Origin: a virus | DNA: 58,062 bases | Virus record (IMG/VR): IMGVR_UViG_3300020187_000039 | Span: 1 to 58,062 of that record | Strand: one strand, 5' to 3' | Shown here: positions 43,084-50,591 of the stretch, piece after piece | How the letters are laid out: the number at the start of each line of letters is the position of its first letter | Numbering within the stretch: position 1 is the stretch's first letter | Program-made: the position numbers and the translations under genes | Notes under the pieces: generated by a model | What the model was told of the DNA's origin: nothing | The model's input: the letters and a program-made list of their open reading frames with translations, nothing else | Databases searched by the model: none

Positions 43084-43800
43084 TTATTCATTGTCTAATT
43101 TCCATCTGTCATATCTTTCAACAACATCAATTAAGATCTTAGCTCTTACAATATCTTTTTGTGTAAATTGGTGGTGACCTATTCCTTTGATCCCTTTCAT
43201 TAGTTCAGTAAACGGCTCAATACCTGCCGAGTTCTTTGAAATATCGTACTGACTCACATCACCTGTTACGATCACTTTAGAGGTCTTTCCCATTCTGGTA
43301 ACAAATAACATAAGTTGTTTAAACGTGGCGTTCTGTGCCTCATCAAGTATCATGAGTGAGTCATCATAGGTATCACCTCTCATAAATGCCAAGGGTCTAA
43401 ATTGAATAATTTCAGATTGGACTAATTGTTCGGTTAATACCGGTCCGACTATTTTTGTTAAATTAGATATGTATGATTGCATGTATGGATCTATCTTTTC
43501 TCCGATATCTCCAGGAAGAAACCCTAGTTTCTCACCAGCCTCTTGGATAGGCTTACATAAAATAATGTTTTTAATTTTGTTGTCTGCGAATAGTTTTAAT
43601 GCAGCATAACATGCTGTAAATGTTTTTGAAGTTCCGGCAGGACCTGAGCAAAAGGTTATTTCATTTTCTAATATATTTTGTAAATACGCTTTTTGTGATT
43701 GCCTTAATTGCGCTTTTATGTCTGCTGGTTTAATAACGACTTTACGTCTATTGATTCTGTTGTTTCCGTTTCCGTTGTTGTTATCAGAATTCTTCTTCAT
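43084..43800 (-). CDS. phoH: PhoH-like ATPase (238 aa)
   Basis: P-loop ATPase of the PhoH family, very common in aquatic phages. Walker A is G-P-A-G-T-S-K-T at residues 53-60 (S in place of the usual G or S-G), and Walker B is S-L-M-I-L-D-E-A-Q-N-A-T. R-P-L-A-F-M-R-G-D-T-Y-D-D and T-G-D-V-S-Q-Y-D are the other family blocks. The Asn-rich N-terminal 20 residues are disordered. PhoH proteins are often linked to RNA processing, but the true role is not settled. Located between an EEYEKC-type gene and RNase HII in a nucleic-acid-themed operon. Confidence 0.92.
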   Translation of the reverse strand: MKKNSDNNNGNGNNRINRRKVVIKPADIKAQLRQSQKAYLQNILENEITFCSGPAGTSKTFTACYAALKLFADNKIKNIILCKPIQEAGEKLGFLPGDIGEKIDPYMQSYISNLTKIVGPVLTEQLVQSEIIQFRPLAFMRGDTYDDSLMILDEAQNATFKQLMLFVTRMGKTSKVIVTGDVSQYDISKNSAGIEPFTELMKGIKGIGHHQFTQKDIVRAKILIDVVERYDRWKLDNE

Positions 43801-43819
43801 ATATTATATGTATTTATGT

Positions 43820-44077
43820 TTAGTCCCCTGCCATTATAACAAGTTCTTTTAATTTCATCAATTTATCACACTTCTCATATTCCTCTAATCCTTCAAAATA
43901 TTCTACTAAAATATCAATAAATTCACTTCTTTGCCCGATCCCATGTGGAATCTCGATTATGTCGTTTCCCTCTTTGAAAACAACAAACCTATTTACAGTT
44001 TTTGTAAAGTTTCGTGTAATTGTATAATATGAAGATCTCATCAAAGAGTCTCTGTCTTCTCCTAAAATATCTTTCAT
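43820..44077 (-). CDS. Small EEYEKC-tail protein, copy 3 (85 aa)
   Basis: Residues 1-40 are specific to this copy. The C-terminal helices end in V-E-Y-F-E-G-L-E-E-Y-E-K-C-D-K-L-M-K-L, the shared block of three neighbouring small proteins. The motif resembles the helical UVR-type hairpin (E-x-[Y/F]-E-K-A-A-x-L) but with Cys in place of Ala. It is separated from bS21 by 110 nt containing an inverted repeat, and it lies 19 nt before PhoH. The function is unknown. Confidence 0.65.
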   Translation of the reverse strand: MKDILGEDRDSLMRSSYYTITRNFTKTVNRFVVFKEGNDIIEIPHGIGQRSEFIDILVEYFEGLEEYEKCDKLMKLKELVIMAGD

Positions 44078-44187
44078 TTGATTGTTTCTATTTTTACCTT
44101 TTTCCGGTATACATTATATATTAAATAGTGTCACGGGATACTACCCATTACGTGAAAAAAAATATAATGATATTATATTATCAAATG
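44078..44187 (-). promoter_or_regulatory. Gap of 110 bases with an inverted repeat
   Basis: Downstream of bS21. The plus strand holds TCACG...CGTGA (44132-44155) around GGGATACTACCC, followed by a run of A (T on the minus strand). It could be an operator, a processing hairpin or a weak promoter region upstream of the EEYEKC copy 3 gene. No copy of the bipartite promoter motif is present here. Confidence 0.35.
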
Positions 44188-44376
44188 CTATTCTGGATTT
44201 TTGAATTTTTGCTCTACGTATTTTGCTTTTTGGATTTTAGCACGCTTTGCTATTGACGGTTTTGTATATTGTTTACCATCGCGAAGAGCTTGAGTTTGCC
44301 CTGTATTTCTTACTTTATATTTATATGACTTTAAAGCCTTTTCTATGTTTCCTTTTTCTACCTTGATTATTAACAT
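44188..44376 (-). CDS. rpsU: Ribosomal protein bS21 (62 aa)
   Basis: A full-length small ribosomal subunit protein. M-L-I-I-K-V-E-K-G-N-I-E-K-A-L-K-S-Y-K-Y, then K-V-R-N-T-G-Q-T-Q-A-L-R, Y-T-K-P-S and R-A-K-I-Q-K-A-K-Y are the bS21 signatures; the Q-K-A-x-Y-x-x-x end resembles the Bacteroidota form. bS21 sits on the 30S platform next to the anti-Shine-Dalgarno region. In Bacteroidota that region is masked with help of bS21, so a phage copy could change how ribosomes choose mRNAs. It overlaps the previous gene by 7 nt and is preceded by no Shine-Dalgarno sequence. Confidence 0.95.
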   Translation of the reverse strand: MLIIKVEKGNIEKALKSYKYKVRNTGQTQALRDGKQYTKPSIAKRAKIQKAKYVEQKFKNPE

Positions 44377-44624
44377 TGTATCTTGTCGATAATTTTTTTA
44401 ATATTAGAGCATTTCTCATATTCTTCTAATCCTATGAAAAAGTTTAAAATATTGTTAAGTGCATTTACTTTTTCTTCAGGATCTGTTTCGCTCTTAAGAG
44501 CTTTTTCTTCTCCATTAACAACTGCATTATAAATCATGTTCATCATTGTTTCCTTTGAATCTTCTTTAAGGATTTCAATTCTATTTGAATCATTTTTTTC
44601 GGGAGTATCTCCTAAATCATGCAT
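44370..44624 (-). CDS. Small EEYEKC-tail protein, copy 2 (84 aa)
   Basis: Acidic N-terminus (H-D-L-G-D-T-P-E-K-N-D) and two helices, the second being N-F-F-I-G-L-E-E-Y-E-K-C-S-N-I-K-K-I-I. It shares the motif with 43820-44077 and 45588-45848. The gene overlaps bS21 by 7 nt and the J-domain gene by 8 nt, so it is translationally coupled with both. A role in ribosome or host-factor handling is a guess from position. Confidence 0.65.
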   Translation of the reverse strand: MHDLGDTPEKNDSNRIEILKEDSKETMMNMIYNAVVNGEEKALKSETDPEEKVNALNNILNFFIGLEEYEKCSNIKKIIDKIQC

Positions 44625-45408
44625 TGCTTAATTTTTTAATTTGTTTAACGTGCTCTAACTGTTCTTCTGTTAGTTCAATATTAGATGTTCTTAATTTAAT
44701 CATTAAGTTACCATACTGATTTGTATTATATATCGGAAATCCCATGCCCATAATTCTCAAAACTTTACCGTCATTAGAATTACTAGGTACTTTTACCTTA
44801 ACACTATTAACTTTAGTGGTGACTTTAAATTCTCCACCTAGTAAAATATCATAAAATGGTAAAGTATAATCTATCCAAATATCTCCATTGGTTACGATCA
44901 TTTCAGAATCTGGCATAATATTCATTATCAATATAACATCTCCATTTGGAGCAGATGAATTGACCGGGTGCGGCATGCCTTTTCCTTTTAATTTAAGTTT
45001 AGCACCTTCGTGAATTCCTTTAGGTATATTGACTTTAAATGTAGATTGCCCGGTATCGATTCTCTTGGTAGTTCCGTGATATACTTCCTCTAATGTTATA
45101 CCAAGTCTAATCGTGATATCAGATCCTTTAGCGCTTTGATTAAACGCATTATCAAACATATTAGAAAAGTCTCCTCCGAATTGATTGTAGAAATTATCGA
45201 AGTTACCTGACCTGAAAGTATTTTTAAGATCATACTCCTTTTTCTTGGTAGAATCACTTAAAGTCTCATATGCCTGTGAGATATTTTTAAATCGCTCTTC
45301 AGATCCTCCAATATCAGGGTGGTGTACTTTAACAAGGTTTCTATATGCCTTCTTAATGTCTGACTGGTTTGCGTCAGATTTTAAACCAAGAACCTCGTAG
45401 TAGTCCAT
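44617..45408 (-). CDS. J-domain co-chaperone, CbpA-like (263 aa)
   Basis: The J domain is residues 1-62 (D-Y-Y-E-V-L-G-L at the start, H30-P31-D32 at the DnaK-activating loop). A Phe/Gly-rich linker (about 66-92) precedes the two C-terminal substrate-binding domains (R-L-G-I-T-L-E-E-V-Y-H-G-T-T-K, then K-V-K-V-P-S-N-S-N-D-G and L-R-I-M-G-M-G-F-P). The Cys-rich zinc region of classic DnaJ is missing, as in CbpA. It would direct host DnaK to chosen clients, for instance long virion proteins. The start overlaps the stop of the 54-aa gene (TAATG). Confidence 0.9.
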   Translation of the reverse strand: MDYYEVLGLKSDANQSDIKKAYRNLVKVHHPDIGGSEERFKNISQAYETLSDSTKKKEYDLKNTFRSGNFDNFYNQFGGDFSNMFDNAFNQSAKGSDITIRLGITLEEVYHGTTKRIDTGQSTFKVNIPKGIHEGAKLKLKGKGMPHPVNSSAPNGDVILIMNIMPDSEMIVTNGDIWIDYTLPFYDILLGGEFKVTTKVNSVKVKVPSNSNDGKVLRIMGMGFPIYNTNQYGNLMIKLRTSNIELTEEQLEHVKQIKKLSNA

Positions 45409-45572
45409 TACTTGGATTCTTTAAGAGGGTTTGGCTTTTGATTTTTTGTAGCTTTTTTAGCTTCTTTAATTTCATTTCTTTTTAAATTAACTTCTCTCTT
45501 TTCAGAGTTTTCCATTAATTTAGCGATCTTTTCTAAAGCTATTGCTATTCTTTCTACTTGCTGTTCAGTCAT
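45408..45572 (-). CDS. Small Lys/Glu-rich helical protein (54 aa)
   Basis: A short frame from ATG 45572 to TAA 45410-45408, sharing its end with the start of the J-domain gene (TAATG). The product starts M-T-E-Q-Q-V-E-R-I-A-I-A-L-E-K-I, an amphipathic helix with a coiled-coil pattern, and ends in a Lys-rich tail. Without it, the 179-base gap between two coupled genes would be empty, so I think it is real. Function unknown. Confidence 0.6.
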   Translation of the reverse strand: MTEQQVERIAIALEKIAKLMENSEKREVNLKRNEIKEAKKATKNQKPNPLKESK

Positions 45573-45587
45573 AGTGTATTATATATC

Positions 45588-45848
45588 TTACTTAAATAAT
45601 TCAATCTCTCTTTTAAGATTTGCACACTTTTCATACTCTTCAATCTCTTCAAAGTAAAACATGGTCTCTTCTATAATGTGCCTGATCATATCAGGATCCC
45701 GTGTTTTATCCTTATCGATTCCATGTTTAACTATAGCTTCATAGTTTGCACGTGCAAGGCGGTCCTTGAGGTTATCCAGATGCTCTTGATCCTGGATTTC
45801 AATTCCACCTTCTTCGTTAAATTCCGGTTCAAATTCAAAATTATCCAT
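45588..45848 (-). CDS. Small EEYEKC-tail protein, copy 1 (86 aa)
   Basis: First gene after promoter motif A. The N-terminal half is acidic (F-E-P-E-F-N-E-E-G-G-I-E) and contains D-L/K-type helices; the end reads M-F-Y-F-E-E-I-E-E-Y-E-K-C-A-N-L-K-R-E-I, the best match of the three to UVR-type motifs. Because the motif recurs in three genes of one operon, the proteins probably form a small family with a common partner. I do not know which one. Confidence 0.68.
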   Translation of the reverse strand: MDNFEFEPEFNEEGGIEIQDQEHLDNLKDRLARANYEAIVKHGIDKDKTRDPDMIRHIIEETMFYFEEIEEYEKCANLKREIELFK

Positions 45849-45871
45849 AGTGTTTGTTTATTTGTTATAAG

Positions 45872-45903
45872 TAAATATAAACCTTTTATTTGATATAAAA
45901 AAA
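45872..45903 (-). promoter_or_regulatory. Bipartite promoter motif, copy A
   Basis: Minus strand TTTTTTTATATCA, ten other bases, TTATATTTA, identical in both halves to copies B and C. It lies 23 nt upstream of the first EEYEKC gene. The unit it would drive runs from the small proteins through DnaJ-like, bS21, PhoH, RNase HII and a membrane protein to the double terminator. Confidence 0.72.
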
Positions 45904-45921
45904 TCCTGGTGAAAAAACTTT

Positions 45922-45941
45922 CAATTATTTTTAAATAATTG
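45922..45941 (-). terminator. Weak palindromic hairpin at the end of the exonuclease gene
   Basis: CAATTATTT-TT-AAATAATTG (45922-45941) is a perfect inverted repeat with a 2-base centre. It overlaps the last codons and stop of the exonuclease gene and is followed on the minus strand by AAAGTTTTTTC. The stem is all A/T apart from its ends, so termination would be weak. Confidence 0.4.
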
Positions 45942-46653
45942 GCATGCTAGATATTTTCAATAAGATATTCATAGTTGCAAGAACATCTTTTTCACAGTAG
46001 TCTTTAATTCTTTCCAATCCTCCTTGCCAATATACTCTATTAACGTCTGATCCTGAGATATCATCTTTAGGCGTTGGGATTCCAAGAACATTACATAAAA
46101 TTCCAAGAGATGCTCCATTATATCCTCCAAATTTCCAAACCTCTAAAGTATCTAATAGGCAGTTTTCCCACGGCTTTTGTTTGTGTAGGTGTAATTTAGT
46201 CGTAGGCATAATTCCGTTTATCAAACACCTTTTAATAATCCAAGGAGCATCGAACTTTTTAATGTTATGCCCTGTTAGTTTTACGTTTTGATTTTTGTTA
46301 AAGACTGCAATTAAAATTTGGTTAAATTCAGATAGTAATGTATGTTCATCATCTCCATAAAAAGATTTAATCTTAGATTGTATTGGCATTCCAATTTCGT
46401 CAAACTGAATTTGACCAATTGATATTGTAACTATCTTTCCGAATTCTGGATGTAGTGATGCGTTTGACTGATAAAAATCTTCATCGCTCAAATCAGCTTT
46501 TTCTTTTTCATATGATTTAATCTGTTCTGCCTTTTGGAGCCATAAATCATATAGACCTTTACCAAACTTTTTTAAATCTTCTAATGTTTCGTATTGAGCA
46601 GTTGTCTCAATATCTAAGAATAACATTTCTTTTAACTCAGATTGACTATACAT
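45931..46653 (-). CDS. DnaQ-like 3'-5' exonuclease (240 aa)
   Basis: Probable DEDDy-type exonuclease, single domain. Motifs: L-F-L-D-I-E-T-T at residues 11-18 (exo I), G-H-N-I-K-K-F-D-A-P (exo II) and I-K-D-Y-C-E-K-D-V-L-A (exo III, with Tyr and Asp). The spacing resembles the exonuclease domain of family B DNA polymerases, and a polymerase domain is absent. It might help proofread or degrade DNA, or trim RNA. It overlaps the 78-aa gene by 8 nt. Confidence 0.82.
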   Translation of the reverse strand: MYSQSELKEMLFLDIETTAQYETLEDLKKFGKGLYDLWLQKAEQIKSYEKEKADLSDEDFYQSNASLHPEFGKIVTISIGQIQFDEIGMPIQSKIKSFYGDDEHTLLSEFNQILIAVFNKNQNVKLTGHNIKKFDAPWIIKRCLINGIMPTTKLHLHKQKPWENCLLDTLEVWKFGGYNGASLGILCNVLGIPTPKDDISGSDVNRVYWQGGLERIKDYCEKDVLATMNILLKISSMPII

Positions 46654-46882
46654 TTCTTATTAATTCGTTACGGGTTAATGCTATTTGTCGAATGCTTACA
46701 GGATATTTGGTGCCATCTGTTGTAATAAATGAACAGAATTTTTCACCATAGTGTTTTGATAGACTTTTAGATTCTGCGTAGAATGTTCCGTGTAAAACAG
46801 AACCTGCAAAACTAAAGTAGTATTTCTCTCCTATTTTAGGAGATTTTACTGTAATGCTTCTTTGTATTTTTTTCTTTGCCAT
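46646..46882 (-). CDS. Unknown small basic protein (78 aa)
   Basis: Single beta-rich domain with basic N-terminus (M-A-K-K-K-I-Q-R-S-I-T-V-K), a G-E-K-Y-Y-F-S-F-A-G-S-V-L-H-G-T-F-Y hairpin and an end with R-Q-I-A-L-T-R-N-E-L. It looks like an SH3-like or small nucleic-acid-binding protein but no family is certain. Its end overlaps the exonuclease start by 8 nt. Confidence 0.6.
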   Translation of the reverse strand: MAKKKIQRSITVKSPKIGEKYYFSFAGSVLHGTFYAESKSLSKHYGEKFCSFITTDGTKYPVSIRQIALTRNELIRNV

Positions 46883-46913
46883 ATACTTATTATATATGGA
46901 AATCTAAAAAAGT

Positions 46914-47147
46914 TTATAGTTCCATCCAACTAGAATGTTCCCTAACCTCCCTAATCATTGTATATACCTCATAGTTGACGTTTATCTCTAGGAACCCTCC
47001 AGAAATAGTTTCTGGAAGGTCTTTAGGATTAATCCAATATTCCGGTAGCTTATCTGTTCTCTTATTAATAAAATCAAATAGAGCATCTACCTCCATATGG
47101 TGGACGTATAATGTGATATGCATGCAGTTCATGTTTGGATATGCCAT
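46914..47147 (-). CDS. Unknown small protein (77 aa)
   Basis: A soluble protein with M-N-C-M-H-I-T-L-Y-V-H-H at the N-terminus (His/Cys-rich strand), then F-D-F-I-N-K-R-T-D and a mixed beta end. No catalytic pattern; the His residues could bind a metal. It lies 7 nt downstream of the prolyl-hydroxylase-like gene and shares its transcript. Confidence 0.58.
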   Translation of the reverse strand: MAYPNMNCMHITLYVHHMEVDALFDFINKRTDKLPEYWINPKDLPETISGGFLEINVNYEVYTMIREVREHSSWMEL

Positions 47148-47154
47148 AGCTTAA

Positions 47155-47748
47155 TTATTTGTAATGTCCTCCTCCTAGCCATAAGACAAAAGATTTTCTA
47201 GTACCTTTAGTTACGGGTTTAACTGAGTGTAACATATAACTTGGAAATAAGACTACATTTCCTTTTCCTCGAGGAGCGGTCAATACATTTGTATCTAGAG
47301 ATTCTCCACCTAGCCAAAAGCATAAATCTCCACCTTCGTATTCATTACTATCAGACAATTGAACAGTAATAGATACCTTTCTAATAGATAAATTCTTATC
47401 TCCAACGTCTTGGTGCCAATCATATTTACCAAACTCAGACGCTTCATATTCAGTATATTGAATTAGCTCAGGAGCAGTATGTAAATCGAAATTCCATAGG
47501 GTTTGATTTGCTTCAGTTGCCATGGCAATTAATTTTTCATAAAGCCATGCCCATTCTTCGCTCTGTGGAATCCATTTAATATTAGATTTTCTGTCTTCTG
47601 TTTCTCCACCTTGAGTTTCTGCTCGAACGTATTCAATATTAGCAACCCCTTGCTCAATACTTCTTAATTCTTCAGCTGAAAATCCTTGATCAAACCAGTA
47701 ATACTGTTGAGCTTCGTTTTGTTTTGGTTCAAATGTAAAATTATTCAT
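47155..47748 (-). CDS. 2-oxoglutarate/Fe(II) dioxygenase, prolyl-hydroxylase-like (197 aa)
   Basis: The jelly-roll active site is complete: W-H112-Q-D114 in K-Y-D-W-H-Q-D, H174 in F-P-S-Y-M-L-H-S-V and R184 in T-K-G-T-R-K-S-F for 2-oxoglutarate. R-K-V-S-I-T-V-Q-L-S-D and Y-E-G-G-D-L-C-F are the usual strands of the PKHD/prolyl-4-hydroxylase class. The gene overlaps the glycosyltransferase gene by 8 nt. Position beside three collagen-like genes makes hydroxylation of their Pro, Lys or Asn residues a good hypothesis; nucleic-acid or small-molecule substrates are alternatives. Confidence 0.88.
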   Translation of the reverse strand: MNNFTFEPKQNEAQQYYWFDQGFSAEELRSIEQGVANIEYVRAETQGGETEDRKSNIKWIPQSEEWAWLYEKLIAMATEANQTLWNFDLHTAPELIQYTEYEASEFGKYDWHQDVGDKNLSIRKVSITVQLSDSNEYEGGDLCFWLGGESLDTNVLTAPRGKGNVVLFPSYMLHSVKPVTKGTRKSFVLWLGGGHYK

Positions 47749-49594
47749 CTTCTCTATATGTTATATTTACTGCACCTTCTTCTTCACCAAATCTAGATCT
47801 TGCGTTAATAGGCCATTGTGGATCCTCTTCATATGCCCAATCATGCTGACCTAATTCTTCAAATCTTTCTTTAATTCTTTCATTATATCTTGAAGCGATT
47901 GTACGTGTTCTTCTTTGTATATCTGCTCTAGATAGATCATGTGTATTTCTATGACCTTGATTACTATATAAAAATTGAATATAGCTTAACTTAGGTATCT
48001 TACACATGATAGTGTTTAAGAATGTTCTAATAATTAATTCGTAATCATCAACAACTGTTAAACTTCTATTATGTCCTCCGATTGCAAAGTATGTAGATCT
48101 TCTCCACGCTCTAATGTGATTAGGAACTCCAACAATGTGTCTAATTGTTTTTGGATTAATATTCTGTTGATTTGCAGGACTTAGCATTCTACCTTGATAT
48201 TCTTCTTCTCTATAATTACCATATCCTAATGCAAAACCAGGACCGTATTTTTGATTTTCCCATTGTTCATTTACTTCTGCAGTATCACCGTAAAAGAATC
48301 CGCATTCAGGGTGTTTTTGTGCGGCGTTATGTAAATCCTGTGCGCATGTTACTGCGAGTAAATCATCGTGATCTAGTTCTGCGATAATATATCCTCTAGC
48401 CATTGCGTTTGCTCTCCACTTGACCTCTCCGATAATCCCACCTGATTTTTCTCTAAAATCGTATAGCTTAACTCTAGGGTCATTTGCTGCAATCTGCTCG
48501 GCAATCTTAAGTGTTTTACCACCATCAGTTGAATCGTTCATTAATACCCATTCCCAGTTGTCATACGTTTGAGCAGCGACTGAGTTATATGTGTTTATTA
48601 ACTTTTCACCTGTGTTATATATTGGAGTTGTAAAAGATATCATGCTATGATCGTCCATATTTGTCGGATCTAACATTGCATTTTCAGAAACATTATACGC
48701 AATATCTCCTACATTTTTTAAATCATTATCATTATCTATATTGATCCATTTTCTCCTAAATTGAAGAGGTAGTTTTGATAGATATCTAAAATCAGAAGAA
48801 CTCTTTCCTCGAGTTACTATTGCATCTGGTTTAAAACTGGATATTTTTTTTCTAATATCAGTATCATCCTTTGCATATTTAACCTCTAAGTTGTCATCCT
48901 CGTAATCAAGTATTTTAGTAGTTTTCATTACTGGTTCTCCAGGTCCTATATATAAAATCCTAGGTAGTTTAGGTGTTGACACTTTTTCTAATTCATTGTA
49001 ATATGAAAGAATTTCATTAATCCAAACGAATGTATCTGGGTGGTTCTTATATACTTCTTCGATAAAGTAACCATCTGCTGCATAATCTGCTGTGAAACCA
49101 TATTTTTCAAAAAGCTCTGATCTAAATAATATTTGAGCTATGTCTGTTTTTCTGAAACCAGTAGATTCTGGAGTAGATTCTCTGTATTTTAATCCGGTAA
49201 AATCTTTACCATCAACTGCTTGTCCAACCATTATGATTTTCTTTTCAGAATTTACAGGTAGCATTACGAAATCCTCGACTCTTTGATAAAATTCAGGATG
49301 CATTATATTGTCGTCATCTAATAAATAAAACCACGAATGATCTAAGCTCCTTATTAGACTGGTTGTTTCAGGGTACATCATCCCGCCATGTTGTCCTTTA
49401 ATAAAATGTATTGTTGTATTTGACTGATCTAAAATAGATAATAGATTCGCATCAATATCCTTCAGAGCACCTGTGTCAAACATAATGTGCCAATGTACCT
49501 CTACTCCTCTTGTTTTAGAAGTATCGAATACAGTTGGTTGTATTTTTAATAAATTAGATGTTCTAGTACATCTTGTGATTACGTTAATTTTCAT
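47741..49594 (-). CDS. Multidomain glycosyltransferase (617 aa)
   Basis: Residues 1-200 look like a GT-A domain, with Y-L-L-D93-D94-D95-N-I-M-H-P as the metal motif. Residues 210-300 form a small Rossmann-type part (R-I-L-Y-I-G-P-G-E-P). Residues 318-560 are a classical family-2 glycosyltransferase: I-S-F-T-T-P-I-Y-N-T-G...A-Q-T-Y-D-N-W-E-W-V-L-M-N-D-S, then E-L-D408-H-D410-D-L. No membrane segment is present, so it acts in the cytoplasm on a protein, nucleotide-activated sugar being the donor. It overlaps the hydroxylase gene by 8 nt and follows the other dioxygenase by 11 nt. Acceptor unknown; collagen-like fibres are the obvious candidate. Confidence 0.87.
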   Translation of the reverse strand: MKINVITRCTRTSNLLKIQPTVFDTSKTRGVEVHWHIMFDTGALKDIDANLLSILDQSNTTIHFIKGQHGGMMYPETTSLIRSLDHSWFYLLDDDNIMHPEFYQRVEDFVMLPVNSEKKIIMVGQAVDGKDFTGLKYRESTPESTGFRKTDIAQILFRSELFEKYGFTADYAADGYFIEEVYKNHPDTFVWINEILSYYNELEKVSTPKLPRILYIGPGEPVMKTTKILDYEDDNLEVKYAKDDTDIRKKISSFKPDAIVTRGKSSSDFRYLSKLPLQFRRKWINIDNDNDLKNVGDIAYNVSENAMLDPTNMDDHSMISFTTPIYNTGEKLINTYNSVAAQTYDNWEWVLMNDSTDGGKTLKIAEQIAANDPRVKLYDFREKSGGIIGEVKWRANAMARGYIIAELDHDDLLAVTCAQDLHNAAQKHPECGFFYGDTAEVNEQWENQKYGPGFALGYGNYREEEYQGRMLSPANQQNINPKTIRHIVGVPNHIRAWRRSTYFAIGGHNRSLTVVDDYELIIRTFLNTIMCKIPKLSYIQFLYSNQGHRNTHDLSRADIQRRTRTIASRYNERIKERFEELGQHDWAYEEDPQWPINARSRFGEEEGAVNITYREDE

Positions 49595-49605
49595 TTAATG
49601 TGGTT

Positions 49606-50538
49606 TTATTGTTCAATGTCAAAAAAGAACATGTGGAAAAATCTTGCATTATCAATTGCATCTCCAAAGTATTCAGTTGCTGCGTGTAATTGCGATGAGT
49701 TAAATATTACTAGTCTATTATATACGTTTCCAATATCATCAATCTTTTCAAATTGAGTTCCATCGTAGAAGTTCATTTCTTTATTAGTACCTCTGAATGT
49801 ATCTACGTATTCATCTCCCATTCTAGATTCTTGACCCGGAAACGATGAAATTCCTGTAACTTTACTTCGATACATTGCAGTTCCTGTTTGTGGAGGTGCG
49901 TCTGGGGTTAAGTAAACCATTGCAGCATACATTTGACTATCTACATGGTATACTATAGGTTGATCTGCTGTACAGAATTGAAATACACCATTAGCGTATC
50001 CACCATTGTTCCAGTTTGTTATTTTTCTACCTAATACTTCTTCAAGTTTTTCCTTAGTGCCATCTATAATATATCTAGATTGAGATCTTTGTCCTTTGTG
50101 ATATTTAGACGGTAAAAACTCTAAATTATTCATAGCATATTCTCTGACTAAATCAGGATCTGCATAGAAATTATCAACAACAATAACGTCTTTATCTGTT
50201 TTATTAAATCCAGATGAAGAAGCTGGCCATTTTGCTAAAGAAATAAGTTCAACTGGCGCTGCATTATTTAAACTAATCCATAGTTTTTTCGTAATATCTT
50301 CGTGTAGAATCATTATATTAAATCCTACATTTTCCGGAATTGTTCCTTTATAAAAAGAAAAAACATCTGGCCTTTTTTCCCATTCAATATTCAAGGATTT
50401 TCCATCTAATAGAACGTCAGTTACTATAGTATCTTTAGTTATTGAACCTACCCATCCTCTTGCGTACCAATATCCATCGGTGCCTTTTTTAATAGAATCA
50501 ATGTTTAATTTTACATTGTTTAAATTAGTTTCGTGCAT
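49606..50538 (-). CDS. 2-oxoglutarate/Fe(II) dioxygenase-like protein (310 aa)
   Basis: The C-terminal half has a dioxygenase arrangement: V-Y-H198-V-D200-S-Q, strands Y-A-A-M-V-Y-L-T-P-D-A-P, S-S-Q-L-H285-A-A-T-E-Y and N-A-R299-F-F-H. H198, D200, H285 and R299 suit a jelly-roll 2OG/Fe(II) site. Residues about 1-105 form a beta-rich N-terminal domain (G-Y-W-Y-A-R-G-W-V-G-S), possibly a binding module. It follows the terminator after the collagen-like genes and opens the hydroxylase-glycosyltransferase-hydroxylase cluster. Substrate inferred, not shown. Confidence 0.78.
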   Translation of the reverse strand: MHETNLNNVKLNIDSIKKGTDGYWYARGWVGSITKDTIVTDVLLDGKSLNIEWEKRPDVFSFYKGTIPENVGFNIMILHEDITKKLWISLNNAAPVELISLAKWPASSSGFNKTDKDVIVVDNFYADPDLVREYAMNNLEFLPSKYHKGQRSQSRYIIDGTKEKLEEVLGRKITNWNNGGYANGVFQFCTADQPIVYHVDSQMYAAMVYLTPDAPPQTGTAMYRSKVTGISSFPGQESRMGDEYVDTFRGTNKEMNFYDGTQFEKIDDIGNVYNRLVIFNSSQLHAATEYFGDAIDNARFFHMFFFDIEQ

Positions 50539-50591
50539 TACTTTAAATTTTAATAATTATACATTAAATGTTTGATTTGTTTATATATTAC

